Source of the DNA: Moraxellaceae bacterium
GTDB lineage: Bacteria > Pseudomonadota > Gammaproteobacteria > Pseudomonadales > Moraxellaceae
Direction of reading: 5' to 3'
NCBI GenBank assembly: GCA_024234595.1
Contig: JACKNZ010000016.1
Coordinates: forward strand, 37,560 to 101,559
Length of the DNA stretch: 64,000 bases
Shown here: piece after piece, positions 59,250 through 64,000 of the stretch
Layout: every line of letters begins with the position of its first letter
How positions within the stretch are numbered: position 1 is the stretch's first letter
Program-made: the position numbers and the translations under genes
Notes under the pieces: generated by a model
Told to the model about the DNA's origin: nothing
The model's input: only the letters and a program-made list of their open reading frames with translations
Database searches by the model: none

Positions 59250-62068
59250 TGAGCTTAAAACCTTGGCGCGAAATTGCTCGCCCCCATAAAGATGTACTCG
59301 AAGGAACCTTTAAACAGTCTGAATTTGCTGCCGACATTACTCAGGTTGCCAATGGCACAGCCACACCCGAATACCAAGATGCTGAGAATTTTTTTTCGCG
59401 CACTTTTATTACCGAAGGTATGCGCTTGTTGTTGGTGTCTGTTGCACAACGTTTAGCTGGCTTAGGCGGCGACCCAGTGATTCAGCTTCAAACAGCGTTT
59501 GGTGGTGGTAAAACCCACACCATGTTAGCAGTGTTGCATTTGGCTTGCCGTAAAGTCAGTACCGATAAATTGGCGGGTATTCCTCCTCTGTTAGATCAAG
59601 CAGGTATTACAGAGTTACCTCATGCCAATATTGCGGTATTAGATGGCATTGCGATGTCGGTTAGCCAAGGTAAGCAGCATGGTACTATTTGTACCAATAC
59701 CCTTTGGGGCGAAATGGCGTGGCAGTTATTGGGCGAGGAAGGCTATAACCTAGTTGCTGCCAGTGATCGTGATGGCACTGCACCTGGTAAAGATGTGTTA
59801 GCTAAGCTACTAACAAAATCAGCACCTTGTGTGGTGTTAATTGATGAGCTGCAAAAGTTTTTTAGTGATTTAACGCCTGGTAAACAGCTAAATGCAGGCA
59901 CCTACGAAGCAAACTTAAAGTTTGTACAGGCACTAACCGAAGCCTTTAAAACGGTACCTAATGCCATCTTGCTAGCATCGTTACCCGAATCGGAAACCGA
60001 AGTGGGTGATTCTTTTGGCCAAAAAACCCTCGTGGCTCTTGAGAAGCACTTTGGCCGCGTTGAGTCTGTTTGGAAACCAGTAGCTACCGAAGAAGCCTTT
60101 GAAATTGTCCGTAGGCGGTTATTTGAGTCGGCGGGTGAGCGAGCGCAAATCGAAGGCATTAGCCGTCAATTTTGGGATTACTATCGGCAAAATGCACGGC
60201 ATTTTCCATTAGAGACGCAATCTAATGAATATTTCGAGCGTATGTGCTCCTCATACCCGATTCATCCAGAAATATTTGATCGACTTTATGAAGACTGGTC
60301 AACGCTAGATAAGTTTCAGCGCACAAGAGGCGTACTTCAATATATGGCGGTGATTATTCATCGCTTATGGAATGATAATAATCAAGATGCTTTGATTATG
60401 CCTGGCTCAATTCCTCTAGACGACAGCTTAGTCCGCAACAAAAGTATTCATTACTTACCGCAAGGCTGGGAACCTGTGCTTGAGCGCGAGGTTGATGGCT
60501 ATCGTTCAGAACCTCATCGCATTGATGGCGATGACACTCGTTTTGGCAGCGTGCAGGCAGCACACAGAGTGATGCGAGCGGTTTTTTTAGGTAGTGCGCC
60601 TAGTACCAGTGATCAGGTCGTAAAAGGGATACAACTAGAAAGAGTTTTGTTAGGCACCGTTCAGCCAGGGCAAACAGTGGGTGTTTTTGAAGATGTATTA
60701 AAACGCTTGCGAGATAGGCTCCACTATTTGTATTCAGATCAAGATAGATTTTGGCTAGATACAAAGCCCAACTTACGCCGTGAAATGGAAAGCCGTAAGC
60801 AAAATATTGATAAATTAACGCTGCATGATGAGTTAAAGCGTCGTGTTAGTCATGTGTTTGGTCGAAACTCTATTTTTGCTGGTGTGCATGTATTTACAAA
60901 TTCTGTTGATGTACCAGACGATTATGGCTTTGGCCCAAGATTAGTCGTGTTATCTCCCAGCGAAGGCTATACCAAAATTGATGGCAATAATGCAATTAAC
61001 GCCGCCGAAAAAATACTGGCATTTCGTGGTGATCAACCAAGACAAAAACGTAATCGCTTAATTTTCTTTGCACCAGATACAGATATTGTTGGTCGTCTAA
61101 ATGAAGCGGGTAGAACCTATTTAGCATGGAAGGAAATCGTTAACGATATAAATGAAGGCAAATTGAATCTTGATCTTTTTCAAGCGAAACTCGCTAAAAA
61201 GAATACTGAAAGTGCCGAAAAAATGCTTCAGCAAATGGTACGTGAAAGTTACAAATGGATTCTTTGCCCAATGCAGTTCAAAGCGACAGATAAATCTGTT
61301 GATTGGGAATCGGTTGCTGTATCAACTAACTCGGCAAATTTAATTCAAGAAATTGAAAACCGATTGCGTGAAGAAGAATGGATTATATCGGAGTGGTCAC
61401 CTATTCATTTGAAAAGCCTACTTACACAGTGGTATTTCAAAGAGGGCGTGAAAGATGTAAATGGTTTGAAGGTCTATCAAGACACCTGCCACTATTTGTA
61501 TTTACCAAGATTGATCAATGATCAGGTATATCGCAATGCAATCGGTCGGGGATTAGAGAGTGAAGACTTTTTTGGCTTTGCCTCTGGCAAAGATGGCGAT
61601 CGGTACTTAGGTTTTTGTTTTGGAAAAGGCGGCATACCAACTCTAGATGGCGCATGTGTGTTAATTGATAAAGATACTGCTATAGAGTACCGCGAAAGAA
61701 CCAAGCCAGCACCTATTCCGATTCAAGTTGCACAGCCTAAAGATAATCCTTCAACCTCTTCGGAAGATTTAAAGCTATCACCAAGCCTAAAGCATCAAGA
61801 GGCAAAAACATCGTCACCGATCCAAACAGCAATTAAAAAGCAGTTTTACGGTAATATTGATCTTGATCCGGTAAAAGCAAAAATGGACTTTGCTACCATC
61901 GTTGATGAGGTCGTACAGCAATTTACTGCAAAACTCGGCGTTGAAGTTTCTATCTCGGTAGAGATTCAAGCAAAATTTAAAGATGGTTTTGATGAATCAA
62001 TTCAACGTACGATTAAAGAAAATTGCAAGGTACTTCGATTTAGTAGTTCTGAGTTTGAAGAGGAGTAG
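59249..62068 (+). CDS. DUF499 AAA+ ATPase, defence system
   Basis: A 939-aa ATPase. It begins SLKPWREIARPHKDVLEGTFKQSEFAADI, the DUF499 N-terminus, with Walker A TAFGGGKTHTML near 84-95 and Walker B VVLIDELQKFF near 196-206. ASLPESETEVG resembles sensor I. The C-terminus carries a Ser/Pro-rich linker and a small alpha/beta domain. DUF499 with DUF1156 methylase and helicase is the helicase-methylase-ATPase combination. ATG 59249 is preferred to the GTG one codon earlier. Confidence 0.92.
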   Translation: MSLKPWREIARPHKDVLEGTFKQSEFAADITQVANGTATPEYQDAENFFSRTFITEGMRLLLVSVAQRLAGLGGDPVIQLQTAFGGGKTHTMLAVLHLACRKVSTDKLAGIPPLLDQAGITELPHANIAVLDGIAMSVSQGKQHGTICTNTLWGEMAWQLLGEEGYNLVAASDRDGTAPGKDVLAKLLTKSAPCVVLIDELQKFFSDLTPGKQLNAGTYEANLKFVQALTEAFKTVPNAILLASLPESETEVGDSFGQKTLVALEKHFGRVESVWKPVATEEAFEIVRRRLFESAGERAQIEGISRQFWDYYRQNARHFPLETQSNEYFERMCSSYPIHPEIFDRLYEDWSTLDKFQRTRGVLQYMAVIIHRLWNDNNQDALIMPGSIPLDDSLVRNKSIHYLPQGWEPVLEREVDGYRSEPHRIDGDDTRFGSVQAAHRVMRAVFLGSAPSTSDQVVKGIQLERVLLGTVQPGQTVGVFEDVLKRLRDRLHYLYSDQDRFWLDTKPNLRREMESRKQNIDKLTLHDELKRRVSHVFGRNSIFAGVHVFTNSVDVPDDYGFGPRLVVLSPSEGYTKIDGNNAINAAEKILAFRGDQPRQKRNRLIFFAPDTDIVGRLNEAGRTYLAWKEIVNDINEGKLNLDLFQAKLAKKNTESAEKMLQQMVRESYKWILCPMQFKATDKSVDWESVAVSTNSANLIQEIENRLREEEWIISEWSPIHLKSLLTQWYFKEGVKDVNGLKVYQDTCHYLYLPRLINDQVYRNAIGRGLESEDFFGFASGKDGDRYLGFCFGKGGIPTLDGACVLIDKDTAIEYRERTKPAPIPIQVAQPKDNPSTSSEDLKLSPSLKHQEAKTSSPIQTAIKKQFYGNIDLDPVKAKMDFATIVDEVVQQFTAKLGVEVSISVEIQAKFKDGFDESIQRTIKENCKVLRFSSSEFEEE

Positions 62069-62135
62069 TCTTGAATAGATTTTAGGCTTTTTTAAGGAGG
62101 GGGTTAAAGCTAAAAACAGCTTTGGCTAAAAAGTT

Positions 62136-62294
62136 GAAAATTATCGTCTTGCTGTTGTGGTAAATGCACTTGATAACCCCAGTCTAATCATCTGTCGTTA
62201 TAGCGATGAAGCTCAGGAGTGGGTTGCTGAAGGTGGTCAAAAAGGGGTTCTCGACATTAAGATAAAGACAAGTGCTCAGATTGTATTAAGATGA
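62136..62294 (+). pseudogene. Remnant of a DUF3883-like C-terminus
   Basis: A 52-codon open stretch without start codon: NYRLAVVVNALDNPSLIICR... GVLDIKIKTSAQIVLR then stop. It resembles the last part of nuclease-like NO VEIN/DUF3883 domains. It lies after the defence operon and may be what is left of another restriction gene. Low certainty. Confidence 0.35.
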
Positions 62295-62340
62295 TTTCAT
62301 TTTAGAGTCATTCGAAACAAATATACATTAAGTTTAAAAG

Positions 62341-62375
62341 AAAAAAGCAGTCTGCCCACCTAAGGGCAGACTGCT
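62341..62375 (-). terminator. Intrinsic terminator after RDF-like gene
   Basis: Minus strand: AGCAGTCTGCCC and its complement form a 12-bp perfect stem with a 6-nt loop, followed by TTTTTT. It could also stop plus-strand read-through from the defence operon. Confidence 0.88.
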
Positions 62376-62380
62376 TGCTT

Positions 62381-63301
62381 TTATACGGACTCAACACGAC
62401 GCGCTTTACAGTCGAGTTTATCTTTTAAACTTGGCTTATTATTTACCAAAGGCTGACTGGCAACTTCATTCGCAGTACCGCCATCATCAGTAGCCACAGG
62501 ATAAAACTCCTCCAACAACTCAGGAATTTCTTCCTCACTAAACTCAAAGGCCGCATTCGCAAAACCGTGTCGTGCCGCTTCATCTAAAGCCGTTTGTTTA
62601 AAGCCCATTTCCTCCCGATGTTGTGCCGTTAACCGCGCCTCACTAATCGCTTCTTCCAGTGTTAAGCCATCTCTAACCGTTAAATCCACGTAATAAATCG
62701 CCGAACGATGACTCTGTGTCGTGCTTTTACCGCGTAGTTTTAATTGCAAGGGTAAACAAGCTAATAAATCGCCTGAGATGGCTTGGTAATAACTCAAGCG
62801 TGCCGCTAAGGTACGAATGCTGTTAAAACCTGTGGTTCTAAAGATAAACGTGCCAATATCCTCTTCATCATTCACAATGACATGTAAACGACCATAGGGC
62901 TTACACTGACCTGTTCGGGCTAAGTCACAGGCTTCGGGGCTAGGGCAGGGTAAGTGTTGAATCCCTTGTGGGGTATATCGCCGACACGTCTCACCATTAC
63001 CTACACACAGCGGTCTGCCTGTTTGTCTATCGAATAAACTGTATTCAGCACGTAGGTTTAACTCAGGCGAATTAAATAACATCCGAACAGGAATGGTGCG
63101 TAGTTTGCCGTTACTGGTGGTTTGTTCTTGACGTAATTGTTCATCTAAGGGATGTAATAACCAACCGTCGCGGTTTTGTACTTGGGTGGTTAAGGTAAAC
63201 TGGTCATCCTTTTCGGGTAAGCGTTTACCGTTCTTTTCCACCACTTTACCAATGCTAATCCGTCCTAAGACGGGTGGGGTAATGGCTAAGCCTTTAATCA
63301 T
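62381..63301 (-). CDS. Conserved plasmid/phage protein with Cys cluster, recombination-directionality-factor-like
   Basis: A 306-aa protein starting MIKGLAITPPVLGRISIGKVVEKNGKRLPEKDDQFTLTTQVQ. A cluster CVGNGETCRRYT... CPSPEACDLARTGQCKPYG near residues 101-137 gives four to six Cys, probably a zinc site. This family occurs on plasmids and integrative elements and is sometimes named hydrolase or metal-binding protein; similarity to phage Gp3-like directionality factors is recalled, not tested. ATG 63301 has GGAG upstream. Confidence 0.65.
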   Translation of the reverse strand: MIKGLAITPPVLGRISIGKVVEKNGKRLPEKDDQFTLTTQVQNRDGWLLHPLDEQLRQEQTTSNGKLRTIPVRMLFNSPELNLRAEYSLFDRQTGRPLCVGNGETCRRYTPQGIQHLPCPSPEACDLARTGQCKPYGRLHVIVNDEEDIGTFIFRTTGFNSIRTLAARLSYYQAISGDLLACLPLQLKLRGKSTTQSHRSAIYYVDLTVRDGLTLEEAISEARLTAQHREEMGFKQTALDEAARHGFANAAFEFSEEEIPELLEEFYPVATDDGGTANEVASQPLVNNKPSLKDKLDCKARRVESV

Positions 63302-63311
63302 GATGTTCTCC

Positions 63312-63347
63312 AAAAAATAAAAAAGCCCTTGCGGTGAAGCAAGGGCT
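63312..63347 (-). terminator. Intrinsic terminator after YqaJ-like gene
   Basis: Minus strand AGCCCTTGC-TTCACC-GCAAGGGCT followed by TTTTTATTTTTTG, located between the YqaJ-like gene and the RDF-like gene. Confidence 0.88.
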
Positions 63348-63406
63348 GTATGCCGTGTGAGGGTGAAATCGATTTGAGTTAATAGAACTTAATCCTTAGT
63401 CAGTAT

Positions 63407-64000
63407 TTAATCACTGGCTTTGGCATTTGCGACAGGCCGTTCAGAGACTAAAAAGCGTCTGCTACCGACTTTGCTGCGCTGATACTGTTGACAGAGTTGT
63501 GGATGGTCTTTAGCGAGGGCAGTGGTATCTAGGTAAACTGAGTCTTTGGCCTTTTTCCATGACAAAGAGCCTTGAGCAAATTGGGCATAACTGGCTTCAC
63601 CGAGATTCTGTTGTAGCAGTTGTTTATAAAATTCCTCTTGTTGTTGGTAAAAGCTGAGTTGCTTGCGTGTGTTGATGAGGGAGTCAAACAAGCTAGAAAC
63701 ATGGGTATTGTCGCTAAAATCAAGCGTCTGACCGTAGTCTTGTGGAAATAAACAGCGTAAGGCAAAACCTGCGGATTCAGAGCCATCGGCACAGGGCGGT
63801 ATATTGTTTTGCACGTAATGCCAAAATAATCGCTCTAATTCAATCAGTTTGGCAATCAAATCCTCATCACGTTCAATGCGATAAATCTTTAATTGCTGAC
63901 CACAAATCAACACACAGACATCCACCGCTTGTAAGCCAGTCACTGCTAATTGATGTTGTACCTGACATTGCACATACTCAGGTACACCGTCTTTCCACAA
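63407..64000 (-). CDS. YqaJ-like viral recombinase/exonuclease (partial, C-terminal part)
   Basis: Cut by the right edge; 197 residues of the C-terminal part remain. DGVPEYVQCQVQHQLAVTGLQAVDVCVLICGQQLKIYRIERDEDLIAKLIELERLFWHYV matches the final core motifs of YqaJ/lambda-exonuclease enzymes (Q-x-Q-H-Q-L helix that follows the catalytic E-x-K). The N-terminal active-site residues are outside the window. Such 5'-3' exonucleases work with a RecT annealase in phages and plasmids. Confidence 0.82.
   Translation of the reverse strand: MWKDGVPEYVQCQVQHQLAVTGLQAVDVCVLICGQQLKIYRIERDEDLIAKLIELERLFWHYVQNNIPPCADGSESAGFALRCLFPQDYGQTLDFSDNTHVSSLFDSLINTRKQLSFYQQQEEFYKQLLQQNLGEASYAQFAQGSLSWKKAKDSVYLDTTALAKDHPQLCQQYQRSKVGSRRFLVSERPVANAKASD

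Overview
This 64 kb window looks like part of a large plasmid, or a chromosomally integrated plasmid, from an AT-rich gammaproteobacterium. Protein types and the RepB/iteron replicon suggest Pseudomonadales/Moraxellaceae or Thiotrichales, but genus cannot be assigned from sequence alone. No rRNA or tRNA gene was seen. Nearly all of the content is anti-phage defence plus plasmid maintenance.

Layout. (1) 1-4.9 kb: a type III-A csm operon on the minus strand (csm1-csm2-csm3-csm4-csm5, the last cut by the left edge). (2) 5.4-8.6 kb, plus strand: a TPR protein, a Csx16 protein, an SDR and a Gfo/Idh/MocA oxidoreductase. (3) 8.9-9.6 kb: CRISPR array 1. (4) 9.8-19.5 kb, minus strand: a type III-B operon (CARF-wHTH, cmr1-6, CARF-RelE, cas6). 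(5) 19.9-22.1 kb: methyltransferase, AlkB-like dioxygenase and a Zn-finger/tail-anchored protein. (6) 22.2-24.3 kb: ssb and two hicAB modules lying among orphan CRISPR repeats. (7) 24.4-25.7 kb: CRISPR array 2. (8) 25.9-29.5 kb: a peculiar adaptation module (two cas2, cas1, a Cas1-like gene without catalytic residues, an unknown 207-aa gene) and a second csx16. (9) 29.5-37.7 kb: two Card1/Can2-type CARF nucleases, rmuC, a DUF1232 gene, and an operon of membrane protein, zinc ribbon, 898-aa RNase H-like/TPR protein and Card1. (10) 37.8-42.4 kb: AbiE toxin-antitoxin, an EVE-like protein, and a dead IS split by an IS3 element. (11) 42.5-48.3 kb: two DUF1566 secreted proteins, then the plasmid core (octamer repeats, RHH protein, ParA, RepB, iterons). 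(12) 48.8-62.1 kb, plus strand: a helicase-methylase-ATPase defence operon that contains a Septu-like ATPase/HNH pair and a DUF262 protein. (13) 62.4-64 kb: RDF-like and YqaJ-like genes.

How it fits together. Csm1 and Cmr2 both keep the GGDD palm and should make cyclic oligoadenylate. Two Card1-like nucleases, a CARF-RelE toxin and a CARF-wHTH protein are the likely responders; two Csx16 proteins are the likely off-switches. One Cas6 probably serves both arrays, whose repeats share their terminal 11 bases. The most striking pattern is a palindrome, consensus GCAAGCTTGC, placed 28-29 bp upstream of a -10-like hexamer in front of csm, cmr, cas2/cas1, the second cas2, both csx16 genes, the methyltransferase operon, rmuC-card1 and DUF1232, with a looser match in front of the 898-aa/Card1 operon. 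It defines a candidate regulon and makes the methyltransferase/AlkB, RmuC, DUF1232 and RNase H/TPR genes candidate new parts of this type III system.
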